Shown here in pieces: positions 26,807 to 34,733 of a DNA stretch of 44,817 nt. The notes beneath the pieces were generated by a model, which saw only the letters and a program-made list of their open reading frames with translations, ran no database searches and was not told where the DNA came from. The stretch comes from Microbacterium sp. GTDB lineage: Bacteria > Actinomycetota > Actinomycetes > Actinomycetales > Microbacteriaceae. A program made the position numbers and the translations under genes. Position 1 is the first letter of the stretch. Each line of letters opens with the position of its first letter. The stretch covers positions 1-44,817 of the forward strand of contig JARBUN010000002.1 of assembly GCA_029239635.1 (NCBI GenBank). Direction: 5' to 3'.

Positions 26807-27042
26807 GGCCTCATCATCGCCGAAAGCGGCCGCGATCGTTCTGCCGTTGTGATCGGATTACGCGTTTGCTCACGTAGAGATCCCTCTTGCGAGCCGGATG
26901 CGGCGATCGTTGAACCGATTCCCTTGCCATCGAGAACGAACAGTGTGAAGTGGCGGCTCGGCGTCTGTTCAAGTGCGGCGGAAGCGCTACGTTATGAAGC
27001 GTTCAGCAGATCAGCGACACGGACGTCGCAAGTGAGGAGGCT

Positions 27043-28050
27043 CTGATTCTTGCCATCGTCGATGCGAACATCCTCATCCAGGACCCGCTTCTGCGTGACC
27101 GCAAATGGAAAGCCGCGAAAGCCGCGATCACGGCTGGACGGTTGCGTCTGGTCCTGCCCGAAGTCGTGAGACGCGAGGCCATAGGCGGGTTCCATCGAAA
27201 TCACGACGAAAAGATCCGGCAGGTCCGGGCTCTTCTGAGAAAGTCATCGAGCAGGGCCAAGGAAGCTGCCGACGCGCTGATCCAGACCTACATCGACGAG
27301 AAGGCGGGATACCCATCCATCCTGGATGCCCGCATTAGCGAGATCGGGATCGAGGTGGCCTCACTTCCCGATGTCGATCACGAGGAACTGACGCAACGTG
27401 CGATTGACCGCACGCCGCCGTTCAACGAAACGGGTGGCGGCTACCGGGATTCGCTGATCTGGTTGACCGCGCTCGAGCAGGTTGAAGATCACCCATTCGA
27501 TGACTTGACGATCCTGTCCAAGGACTCGATCTTTGGCAAGCGGAAGCAGACGCTCGAGGAGGAAAGCCGCCGAGAAACGGGCGCATCCCTTGTAGTCGTA
27601 AGTTCGCTCGCCGCGATGGAGTTCCCCGGAGAGTATGACTCCGGCGAGTTCGAATTGTCTGATTTGGATCTCACCTCGGATGACATCACCGAACAGATCC
27701 GTGAGGCTCTCATCGGCTTGGACATCTCTCGTTGGAGTCCGCCGGGTCCGGAGCAGGCGGAGGTGCAGCACGTAGAGAGAGTCGACCTGCAGCCTGAGGC
27801 GATTAGGGTGAAGAAGCGCTACGGAGAGTCCATCTACGAGATCAGCGCCGATGCTGTCGCAGACATCGATGCGACCGTGTTCGTGATCATCGACGGCCCG
27901 GGGGAAGACCTCGAGCTCTCGCAGATGTCGGCTCGCTGGGACCTCAGCTTCCGGTGGCGTGGAGAAGCCGTAGGCGAGAATACGCGTTTGGAAGACAGCG
28001 GCACCATCGAAGTATTCGGTATCGAAGAACGGCATTATCCCTACCGATAG
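27043..28050 (+). CDS. PIN domain protein (DUF4935-like) with a rare start codon
   Basis: About 335 residues. The PIN domain begins MILAIVDANILIQDP only if translation starts at CTG 27043 (or ATT 27046); the first usual codon, TTG 27142, would remove the first catalytic aspartate. Later acidic positions are in RDSLIWLTAL and ILSKDSIFG. A TACGTT box (26988-26993) and GTGAGGAGG at 27032-27040 give promoter and ribosome site. The C-terminal 130 residues are acidic and beta-rich. Likely an RNase-type effector; the start codon needs experimental proof. Confidence 0.65.
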   Translation: MILAIVDANILIQDPLLRDRKWKAAKAAITAGRLRLVLPEVVRREAIGGFHRNHDEKIRQVRALLRKSSSRAKEAADALIQTYIDEKAGYPSILDARISEIGIEVASLPDVDHEELTQRAIDRTPPFNETGGGYRDSLIWLTALEQVEDHPFDDLTILSKDSIFGKRKQTLEEESRRETGASLVVVSSLAAMEFPGEYDSGEFELSDLDLTSDDITEQIREALIGLDISRWSPPGPEQAEVQHVERVDLQPEAIRVKKRYGESIYEISADAVADIDATVFVIIDGPGEDLELSQMSARWDLSFRWRGEAVGENTRLEDSGTIEVFGIEERHYPYR

Positions 28051-28262
28051 AAGATCTGTCCTTTGTCTGCAAGCCCGACACCGTGGGGCAGAACTCGCAC
28101 CAGCGACGTCCATCCCCGATGGGCTTCACCAATCAAACGACGTCGGGGATCCTTCGCCAGTCTCCTCGTGAACTACTGACCACAGGAGGGCATCCGCTCG
28201 AGAAAGCCCTCCCTGACTGTTCACCAACAAGCCGCAGGTCAGGGCCTGGAGGGAGCGGGCAA

Positions 28263-28277
28263 TATCCTGATGTGGTG
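28263..28277 (+). promoter_or_regulatory. -10 box for a leaderless GTG start
   Basis: TATCCT (28263-28268) is followed after 6 bp by GTG 28275. The 224-bp spacer 28051-28274 shows nothing else of note. Confidence 0.5.
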
Positions 28278-29264
28278 ACCGAGGCCGATCCCCCTATCCG
28301 TGGCACCATCTCCGCATTCGGCCTGAGCGAGACCTTCAAGGGTGAAGTCTGGCACTACACGGATTCGGCCGGCCTCGTGGGAATCCTGACCAGCAGGACG
28401 CCGGACCCGCCGTTGGAGTTGGTTCCAGGCTCTCCGCCCGTGCAGGTGTGTCCCAACGGGACGCTCCGGGCGACTGCAGCCACGCAACTGAACGACTTCA
28501 GCGAGCTGCAGTACGGCGCACGACGAATTCTCGACTGGTACGAGTCCGAGGAGAACGCGGCCGCCGGCACGATCCGGGAGCATGTGCCCATCCGCATTGT
28601 GCTCAACGACCTTCTGAAGCATCTTGCCGAGAACCCCGCGTACGTGTGCTGTGCCTCCACTACCCGAGACTCCCTCGAGCACTGGCGCGGCTACGCAGGA
28701 GAAGGTGGCTACGCGGTCAAGCTCGACGCGTTCGCGACCTATACGCTTATTGGCCGCCCCTCCGTCGACACCGGCTTTATGGTGTCACCCGAGTGGGTCA
28801 AGGTCCGCTACAAGCCCGCCGAACAGGACGAGCTCATCCGGTCCGTCTTCGACCTTCTCCTGGATCCGACGAAGCAGATGGGGATGATCGCCAATTCGGA
28901 GGATCAGCCGGCAGCAGTCCTTGTTGTCCAGTCTCATCTCGCAGGTCTCGCCACAGCGCTGAAACATCCGTCCTTCGAGAAAGAGGACGAAGTGAGACTG
29001 ATCGTGCAGCGCCCCTCGAGCGTGGTCCCCGACTTCCGTTCCTCTCGACGCGGACCCGTGCCGTACCTGACACTGGGTCACGCTCCGCTGGGGAACGCTC
29101 AGTCTCCAACGGTCTTCGCACCGTTGCCGGTCAGCGACGTCCTCGTCGGGCCGCCGACGGGGGACGCCATGGAACAGCGCGTACGAGGCACTCGGACTCT
29201 GCTCGACGCGACCGGGCGGACTTGTGTCCCTGTGAACAGGTCGGACATACCGTTTCTGCCATGA
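28275..29264 (+). CDS. DUF2971 domain-containing protein
   Basis: 329 residues. Diagnostic segments are EVWHYTDSAGLVGILTS, LRATAATQLNDFSELQYG, CCASTTRDSLEHWRGYA and EDEVRLIVQ, the usual order in DUF2971. The role is unknown, though the family is frequent in defence islands. The GTG start is set by the TATCCT box. Its stop codon overlaps the start of the recombinase remnant (ATGA), so it occupies the place where the integrase catalytic domain should be. Confidence 0.8.
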   Translation: MTEADPPIRGTISAFGLSETFKGEVWHYTDSAGLVGILTSRTPDPPLELVPGSPPVQVCPNGTLRATAATQLNDFSELQYGARRILDWYESEENAAAGTIREHVPIRIVLNDLLKHLAENPAYVCCASTTRDSLEHWRGYAGEGGYAVKLDAFATYTLIGRPSVDTGFMVSPEWVKVRYKPAEQDELIRSVFDLLLDPTKQMGMIANSEDQPAAVLVVQSHLAGLATALKHPSFEKEDEVRLIVQRPSSVVPDFRSSRRGPVPYLTLGHAPLGNAQSPTVFAPLPVSDVLVGPPTGDAMEQRVRGTRTLLDATGRTCVPVNRSDIPFLP

Positions 29265-29926
29265 CCTTGCTTCCTCGACGAGGTCGGCCGCCCGCGTTTC
29301 TACTGAGCGGAATCGCTCTTTGCGGAGTATGTGAAGCTCCGCTTCGAGTCGGCTCACACAAGTCCGGAACAAGGCGCCTCGACGCCGACGGGCCCGTGCC
29401 CCGTTACCGCGTCTACGAATGCGCCAGCCCGCGGACGTCCGGCAGCGCAGGTTTCCACGTTGCCATCCACCAAGAGAACCTGGATCGAATCGTCGTCGGA
29501 GCCCTCCTCGCTCGAATCCTCGACCGAGAGTTTCAGCTGCCCCGGCGATTGCATCGAGAAGACTGCGACGGCGCTGAACGCTCCGCACTCCGCGCGCAGA
29601 TCGAGAGTTATCGCGACTGGCTCGAGATCGTGCGAGTGGAAGCAAAGGCCATGGGTCGTCTTCAACTTCTGACCAGCCAGGAGCTGATAGTTCTGCCGAA
29701 GATCCTCGCGGCGGAGACCCGGATTGCGGCGCTTGAGGAGCCTCACCCTCTGGTGCAGTTGTTAGCGACCGCGCATTCTTTTCGGCGCTGCTGGAACGGG
29801 TTTGAGCTTGCCCAACAACGTGATGTGATCGAAGCGCTGGTTCTGCCTGTCGTGGACCCGGTACCAGTAGGCGAACGCGGACGTCGCGGCCCAAATGAGC
29901 GTCGGGTCAGGTTCGTCTGGCGCTAA
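29261..29926 (+). pseudogene. Large serine recombinase, C-terminal remnant
   Basis: 221 codons. It contains the recombinase zinc-ribbon segment (FLLSGIALCGVCEAPLRVG, then YRVYECAS) and the helical C-terminal domain ending near QQRDVIEALVLPVV, as in phage-type serine integrases. The N-terminal resolvase domain with the catalytic serine and the rest of the recombinase domain are absent. No separate copy of them was found in the window. It lies about 0.6 kb from attR, where an integrase gene is expected. It explains how the island arrived but should no longer catalyse integration or excision. Confidence 0.82.
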
Positions 29927-30094
29927 GCCGAGGCACGCGGCCTCGGGAGCTCGCCCGGGATCTCATTGCCAGCGACCAGTATTCGATGAAGATGGGTTGT
30001 TGCGGCACGAGCAAGCTCATGACGCCTGACTCCACAGCCTGCAGTAGGCAAGTGTCGCCACTCTCAAGCGCTCGTCGACAGGGAAGCCCGCCTG

Positions 30095-30319
30095 TCAGTC
30101 ACGGGGAGTGGATTCGAGCAGGCTCAGCGCACTCACACCCAATTGCTCCGCCAGCGCATCGACGGAATCCAGCGTGAGATTCCGCTCGCCTCGCTCGATC
30201 CCAGCCAGGTAGCGAGGGGTCACGCTCAGCTGGAGCGCGAGCGCTTCTTGCGTCAGACCTCGACCTTGGCGCAGGTCGCGCAGCCGCGCGCCCAGTAGCG
30301 ACCGAAGGGAGCTTGACAC
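30095..30319 (-). CDS. XRE-family helix-turn-helix regulator
   Basis: 74 residues, essentially one HTH_3 domain: LRDLRQGRGLTQEALALQLS, then VTPRYLAGIERGERNLTL. The start is GTG 30319 with a weak box (GACGCT) 6 bp upstream. It is the last gene before attR and opposes the integrase remnant, so it probably was the repressor controlling recombination or the element's early promoter. The 192 bp between it and the junction carry no gene. Confidence 0.82.
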   Translation of the reverse strand: MSSSLRSLLGARLRDLRQGRGLTQEALALQLSVTPRYLAGIERGERNLTLDSVDALAEQLGVSALSLLESTPRD

Positions 30320-30511
30320 CCTTCAAGCGTCTCGCTAGGAACCCATCCGTTCCAGGTAGTTATGACTTCCTGTTACCCTCTTTACAAGGGGGGTCGCTAC
30401 AACCACTCGTCGACTAGACTCGACTGAAGAAACAATGCGCTGATCTGGGGTTTACAAACCGAGCCACCTTAGCAACGTTGTCACGGCGCTCACCCATATG
30501 AAGAAGGCGAT

Positions 30512-31258
30512 TTAACTGCCCGAGACCGCCGTGAGGTGAGAGAGGGAGGATGCGGTCATGGCCGCGTCGGTCGCGGCATCGAGGCTCGAGGTGTCGCCCA
30601 CCGCGAGTCCCGGCACGAGTCCCGCCCCGGGCTGCGGGAGACCCCGGGTCGACGCGATGAGACCGTCGCGCAACGCCTCGAACCACGCCCACACCCCCTC
30701 CGGCGGTGGGGCGTCGAGCACCTCTTGCGCGCGGAGGACGAGGATCGCCCTCTCCCCCGGGCGTGCCGGGATCGCTCGGCCGGTCAGATGCATCTCGCTC
30801 CCGAGCCCGGATGCCGCAACAGCGGCCCGACCGCCCGCATCCACGCCGACGCGGGTCGGGATGCCCCCGGTCACGGTCACCGCTCCTGCGCTGACGCGCG
30901 AGGCGACCGCGTCGAACCAGGCACCGCCGTCGGTGGACCCGGACACGTGTCCGACGATAGTGAGGTCGACGTCGAGTTGGCGGCCGCCCTCCACCTGCAA
31001 CGCGGCGATCTGCGCACGCACCGGGGCCGCGGCAGCGACGCTGCCCCCGGACGCCGCGGCGCACGCGAGCGCCACGGCGGCGACACCGAGGGCCGGATGC
31101 CGAACCCGCACGAACACCGCCGCACAGAGGACGGCGACCATGGTCGCCGCCACGGCCAACCCCGCCAGGTCGGGGGCCGAGGTCGCGACTCCCGCAGCGG
31201 CCCAGGTCACGAGCGCCACCGCGGCGGGGCGGAGGGCACGGCGCTGCAGGGGCGTCAT
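30512..31258 (-). pseudogene. comEC: ComEC N-terminal half, truncated at the island
   Basis: 248 residues: two or three membrane segments, the DUF4131-like soluble region, and the start of the competence domain (GLVPGLAVGDTSSLD, then SSLSHLTAVSGS). The last residue and the stop come from island DNA; the native sequence continues SGANCALVV at 3367. Its ATG overlaps the comEA stop (ATGA at 31255-31258). A short membrane protein may still be made but lacks most channel helices and the nuclease-like domain. Confidence 0.92.
30518..30525. repeat. Island attachment core, right copy
   Basis: GCCCGAGA, identical to 3360-3367 and in the same orientation. On the island side the comEC frame ends after four more bases in TAA. 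Confidence 0.85.
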
Positions 31259-31872
31259 ACCCGCACCAGGTCTCGGAGTCCGTCGAGCATCTTCTGCCCG
31301 ATCCCCGGCACCGAGCCCAGATCATCGACGCTCGTGAAGCGACCGTTCTCCTTCCGCCACGCAATGATGCGGTCGGCGATCGCCGGCCCCACGCGTGGCA
31401 ACGTGTCGAGCTGTTCGCGCGTCGCCGTGTTCAGGTCGATCAGGCTTCCCGCGGCCGTCCCGGGAGCGGTGCCGGAGCTGTCTTCGGGCGTCGCGCCGGC
31501 CACGGGCACCACGATCTGCTCCCCGTCGGCGACGGGGCGCGCGAGGTTCACCCCGGCACGTTCGGCGTCGTCCCGGAAGCCGCCGGCGCGGGCGATGGCA
31601 TCCGCGACCCTGTCGCCGGCCTCGAGGCGGTAGAGGCCGGGGGCGCGCACGGCGCCCGCGACGTGCACGTACAGGCCCGCCGCGGGAGGAGCGGATGCCG
31701 TGGTGAGCGGTGAGGAGGCGGCGGAGACCGTCTGGTTGCCGGAGACGCCCCGCAGCATGCCGATCCCGATCGTGACCGCGAAAGCGAGCAGGATCAAGAC
31801 GATCACGGCGCCGACACCGAGCCGGCGACGCGCACGGAGCGCATCGGGAGGACTCTCGGGGGTGTCGGTCAC
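31255..31872 (-). CDS. comEA: Competence protein ComEA, DNA receptor
   Basis: 205 residues. One membrane anchor (about 18-40), an SLBB-type domain (YVHVAGAVRAPGLYRL, then GEQIVVPV) and a C-terminal helix-hairpin-helix DNA-binding domain (LIDLNTATREQLDTLPRVG, then SVPGIGQKMLDGLRDLV). ComEA binds incoming DNA at the membrane and delivers it to ComEC. The gene is intact, but its partner comEC, with which it overlaps, is split. Confidence 0.93.
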   Translation of the reverse strand: MTDTPESPPDALRARRRLGVGAVIVLILLAFAVTIGIGMLRGVSGNQTVSAASSPLTTASAPPAAGLYVHVAGAVRAPGLYRLEAGDRVADAIARAGGFRDDAERAGVNLARPVADGEQIVVPVAGATPEDSSGTAPGTAAGSLIDLNTATREQLDTLPRVGPAIADRIIAWRKENGRFTSVDDLGSVPGIGQKMLDGLRDLVRV

Positions 31873-31967
31873 CCGGCCACCCTAGAAAGCGCGAGAAGCC
31901 GGGCGCGGGGACGCGCACGGCATCCGTGGGCCGTTCGCTCGATTCAGCGGATGGGGAGGAGTCGTCG

Positions 31968-31991
31968 CTGCGCGGGGGCGCGTCCGCGCAG
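31968..31991. terminator. Possible terminator after the lasso operon
   Basis: CTGCGCGG (31968-31975) pairs with CCGCGCAG (31984-31991) over an 8-nt loop, 45 bp after the stop of the last lasso gene on the minus strand. No T tract follows, so termination is only a suggestion. The spacer must also hold the comEA promoter. Confidence 0.35.
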
Positions 31992-32036
31992 ACGGGCGGT
32001 TCGGGCCGTCCGCGCGAGGGTGAGGGGCGTGGGGTG

Positions 32037-32480
32037 TCAGGTCCGCGGGGCGCCCACCTCGGTCGACGGACCGACGCTGAGCATCGGCACGAAGTACTTC
32101 ATCAGAGACGCGGGTTCGCGGACCGGTTCTCCGTCGACACAGACCCACGCGTGCGCACGGAAAGGGTCGATCGCCGCGCCGGCGTGCCATTCGGGCCACT
32201 TTCCGTACGTCCAGCAGAACAGCGCGGTCGCCGTGGCGCGATCCAGGCAGTAGCGCCCCGCGCATCTGCGGCTGACCGAGACGACCGCGTCGAGGCCGCG
32301 CTCGACGAGCGCTCGATCGGCGGCTTTTCGGCCCCGTGCGAGCCGGGTCAGCAGATGTTCGAGTCGATCGGGCTGCTGCCGGACCAGGAGGAAGACGAGG
32401 GGGAGCACGAGGAACGCGCGGAGACGATCCGTCGCCGAGAGACGTTGCCGGGCCTCGAGGGGAACGACGATGTCAGACAC
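32037..32480 (-). CDS. Lasso peptide B2 protein, leader peptidase
   Basis: 147 residues from GTG 32480, overlapping the B1 gene by 8 bp. The transglutaminase-like cysteine protease core has C78 in GRYCLDRATATALF, H110 in FRAHAWVCVDGEPV and D116. B2 proteins cut the precursor after the leader so that the new N-terminus can be cyclised. The family's usual length is about 140-150. It is the last gene of the cluster. Confidence 0.85.
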   Translation of the reverse strand: MSDIVVPLEARQRLSATDRLRAFLVLPLVFLLVRQQPDRLEHLLTRLARGRKAADRALVERGLDAVVSVSRRCAGRYCLDRATATALFCWTYGKWPEWHAGAAIDPFRAHAWVCVDGEPVREPASLMKYFVPMLSVGPSTEVGAPRT

Positions 32481-32742
32481 GGACGAGGACCCCCTCGCCC
32501 GCGAGGCCGTCGAGCATCTGGTGGAGGTCGTGGGAGATCTGCGCCGCGTCGACATCGGCGTACCGCTTCCGCAGGTGATCGAGGATGCCGTCCACGGACT
32601 CGCCATCGACCAGGAGGCGGAGGATGCGCGTTCCGGCTGGATTTACCTGGCGGTACTGTCCGGAGCGGCGGCTCAGGAGAACGCCCCCGTGAGTGACCTC
32701 CTTGAAACTGACATCGTCGGCCAGGTGGTAGCTGTGCGACAT
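32473..32742 (-). CDS. Lasso peptide B1 / PqqD-type recognition protein
   Basis: 89 residues. A stand-alone RiPP recognition element: FKEVTHGGVLLSRRSGQYRQ, then VNPAGTRILRLLVDGESVDG, the PqqD pattern. It binds the precursor leader and presents it to the B2 protease. ATG 32742 lies 5 bp after the cyclase stop, with the ribosome site AAGGTGAG spanning that stop, so it is coupled to the cyclase gene. Confidence 0.88.
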   Translation of the reverse strand: MSHSYHLADDVSFKEVTHGGVLLSRRSGQYRQVNPAGTRILRLLVDGESVDGILDHLRKRYADVDAAQISHDLHQMLDGLAGEGVLVRV

Positions 32743-32747
32743 GGCGC

Positions 32748-34544
32748 TCACCTTTCGTTCACGAGGGTCATGTGGTCTGCGGAGCGGAGCCATCTCTCGG
32801 TCGCCAGGAGGAACTCGAACGGGAAGAAGTGCTGCGCCTGGGGTTGCATGCTCCGCAGATACGTCTTCAGGCGCGCGACGTCGACGAGCCCGCGCCGGCC
32901 CAGGTGGAAGTCGTCGGCGTGGGCGGCGATGGCCCTCCGGTGCTCGTTGAACGCGGCGTAGATCAGCGAGATGTAGTCGCCCTTGGACCGTCGGTTCAAG
33001 AAGGGCTCGGGGACGACGCCCGCGGCGGCGGCGGCGAGACCGGGCTTGAAACGACGAGTGTTCAGGCGATCCAGCAAGCGGACCTGCAGCGCGAGCTCGA
33101 CCACGGCGTCATCGAGGAAGGGGGCTTCATAGCGGACGCCGACCTCGCGCGTCTGTTCGTCGAGCGCGCGATGGATCTGACCGTTGCGGGTGATCATGCC
33201 GTACGCGACCGCGTCGCTGGCGAACGCGGCATCCAGGTGCGCATCCGCCGTGTTCTCGAGGATCAGGCTCTGCGCGGCAGACAGAGACGTCTGCGTGGCC
33301 CACGGTGAGAGGGAGAACGGCACGTCCCACGCCGGTGCGGGCCGCTCGAAGTCCTTCGTGCCCAGCGAAGCGGTCTCCCGCACGAGCCACGAGTGCGGAT
33401 CATCCCTGTTGAGTGCCGCACGCACGGTCTTCCCGAGGGGCCAGCGATGAAGGGTCGCCATCCCCCGGATCGCCTCGTAGAGCGCCGCAGGCGCTTCACG
33501 CCGCAGACCGGGGAGGACGGCTTCATCCGGGTAGAAGAGCTCGTCTCCTCCCGACCCGGCGAGGTGGATCGTGCAGCCTTGCTCGCTCAGACGCTCGGCC
33601 ATCGCGCGGTGCATGCCCTCGGTGCGAATGGACGGCTCCGGCTCGGCTGCGAACCGCTGATCGGTGACGTGCCAACCGGCGAACCAGCGCGGGAACTCCT
33701 CGTGCGACACTCGGATGTGGCGACTGCCCAGCGCCTGGGCCGCGGCATCCGCCCACTCGGCATCGTCGTTCATCTCGACGCTGATCCCCAGGTGCAGCGT
33801 CGTGAGCTCGTTCACGTGTTCGCGAGCGAAGAACGCGAGAGACGTGGAATCCATGCCCCCGGAGAGATCCGTGCTCAGACGGGACCGGGCGTGTCGCGAT
33901 CGCGCCTCGACGGCATCGTGCAACGCGGTGGTGAGAGCCGCCGTGACCTCGCTCTGCGGCACGTGTCGCCGAGGGAGAGACCACCGTTCTCGAACGTGAA
34001 GCGGACCCGTCGCTGCCGCGCGCAGCTCGTGCGTCGGCAGGACGTTCTCGATCCCCCGCCAGTAGCTCGCGTCTCCGAGGGGCCACGGTGCGCGCGGAGC
34101 GACCAGGGCGAGCGGAACGCGCTCCTCGCGGAGGGCCGGCCGGAACATGTCGACGAGCAGCCCGAGGGAGTTGGAGGCGATCGGAGCATCCGGCTCGGTC
34201 GAGTACGACAGGCGCCGGAAACTCGACAGCGTGCCGAACGCCCGGGTCATTCCGGCAGAGGTGGTGACGAGGGTGAAGAACGCCCCGGCGATCGCGCGGT
34301 GAATCGCCGCGAAGTCCGGTTCCTCACCACCCGCTTGGAGCCACGCGCGAAGATCCTCGTCGCCGGCCCCGACCGTCCCGAGGAGCACGACACGGAACCT
34401 CTCATTCGCCGCCTGGACGATCTCGTCCTCGTCCCATGAGCCGACGATCCAGGGTCGTCCGGAGAAATGCGGGACGTACTTCGGCAGCCCCGCGGAGGGG
34501 ACGGGCCCGACGACCTCGCGGTCGGGATAGAGCAGGAAACGCAT
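32748..34544 (-). CDS. Lasso peptide cyclase, asparagine-synthetase-like
   Basis: 598 residues from ATG 34544. A glutamine-amidotransferase-like N-terminal region without the catalytic Cys2 is followed by an ATP-PPi synthetase domain with SGGMDS (228-233) and AGSGGDELF (329-337). Such enzymes activate an Asp or Glu side chain with ATP and close the macrolactam ring. The frame extends upstream to 34601 but would then include the hairpin that separates precursor and cyclase genes. It belongs with the B1 and B2 genes directly downstream. Confidence 0.88.
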   Translation of the reverse strand: MRFLLYPDREVVGPVPSAGLPKYVPHFSGRPWIVGSWDEDEIVQAANERFRVVLLGTVGAGDEDLRAWLQAGGEEPDFAAIHRAIAGAFFTLVTTSAGMTRAFGTLSSFRRLSYSTEPDAPIASNSLGLLVDMFRPALREERVPLALVAPRAPWPLGDASYWRGIENVLPTHELRAAATGPLHVRERWSLPRRHVPQSEVTAALTTALHDAVEARSRHARSRLSTDLSGGMDSTSLAFFAREHVNELTTLHLGISVEMNDDAEWADAAAQALGSRHIRVSHEEFPRWFAGWHVTDQRFAAEPEPSIRTEGMHRAMAERLSEQGCTIHLAGSGGDELFYPDEAVLPGLRREAPAALYEAIRGMATLHRWPLGKTVRAALNRDDPHSWLVRETASLGTKDFERPAPAWDVPFSLSPWATQTSLSAAQSLILENTADAHLDAAFASDAVAYGMITRNGQIHRALDEQTREVGVRYEAPFLDDAVVELALQVRLLDRLNTRRFKPGLAAAAAGVVPEPFLNRRSKGDYISLIYAAFNEHRRAIAAHADDFHLGRRGLVDVARLKTYLRSMQPQAQHFFPFEFLLATERWLRSADHMTLVNER

Positions 34545-34571
34545 GATGTCGACTCGATCTCTGGGAGGGAT

Positions 34572-34602
34572 GGTGGGAGCGGCCGGAACGACCGCCCCCA
34601 CC
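34572..34602. promoter_or_regulatory. Intercistronic hairpin after lasso precursor 1
   Basis: An 11-bp stem (GGTGGGAGCGG / CCGCCCCCACC, one G-U pair in the transcript) with a 9-nt loop lies 16 bp after the precursor stop and 28 bp before the cyclase start. Similar hairpins between lasso precursor and enzyme genes limit read-through and raise precursor dosage. Confidence 0.6.
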
Positions 34603-34617
34603 CGGGTCAGCCGTGGC

Positions 34618-34728
34618 TCAGAGCCACCAGCCGAGGACGTCGGTCCAGTAGCCCTGGGACGTGAAGGCGGTGTCCTTGCGGAAGTCGCCCACGACGAGCA
34701 CCTGAGGCTTCTCGTAGGGTTCGGTCAT
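34618..34728 (-). CDS. Lasso peptide precursor 1
   Basis: 36 residues, too short for a usual gene search. The leader MTEPYEKPQVLVVGDFRKDT plus A has the actinobacterial lasso pattern: Y5, P8, L11, G14, F16, and T20 at the -2 position. The predicted core is FTSQGYWTDVLGWWL with Asp9 as ring acceptor, giving a 9-residue ring and a 6-residue loop-tail with Trp13-Trp14 as likely plugs. The ribosome site GGAGGTGA overlaps the sdpB stop 5 bp upstream. The cyclase, B1 and B2 genes follow. Confidence 0.88.
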   Translation of the reverse strand: MTEPYEKPQVLVVGDFRKDTAFTSQGYWTDVLGWWL

Positions 34729-34733
34729 CTGTC

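Larger units (their letters stand above)
3360..30525. mobile_element. 27-kb genomic island inserted in comEC
   Basis: The ends are defined by the 8-bp direct repeat GCCCGAGA and by the two exactly complementary comEC halves. The short core and the large-serine-recombinase remnant at 29261-29926 fit serine-integrase insertion. In streptococci, the serine-recombinase element Tn1207.3/phi1207.3 is also known to insert in comEC. No phage structural genes or conjugation genes are present. The catalytic domain of the integrase is missing, so excision without help is unlikely. Cargo is mostly toxin- and defence-like genes in short units on both strands. Confidence 0.88.

Noticed and set aside
26994..27035. 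13-codon ORF before the PIN gene, considered as a leader peptide
   Set aside because: The TACGTT box touches its ATG, so transcription would start inside it; unlike the RES leader ORF it would not be translated.
3368..30517. Island as a prophage or conjugative element
   Set aside because: No capsid, portal, tail, terminase, relaxase or type IV secretion genes are visible; only cargo, a recombinase remnant and an XRE regulator.
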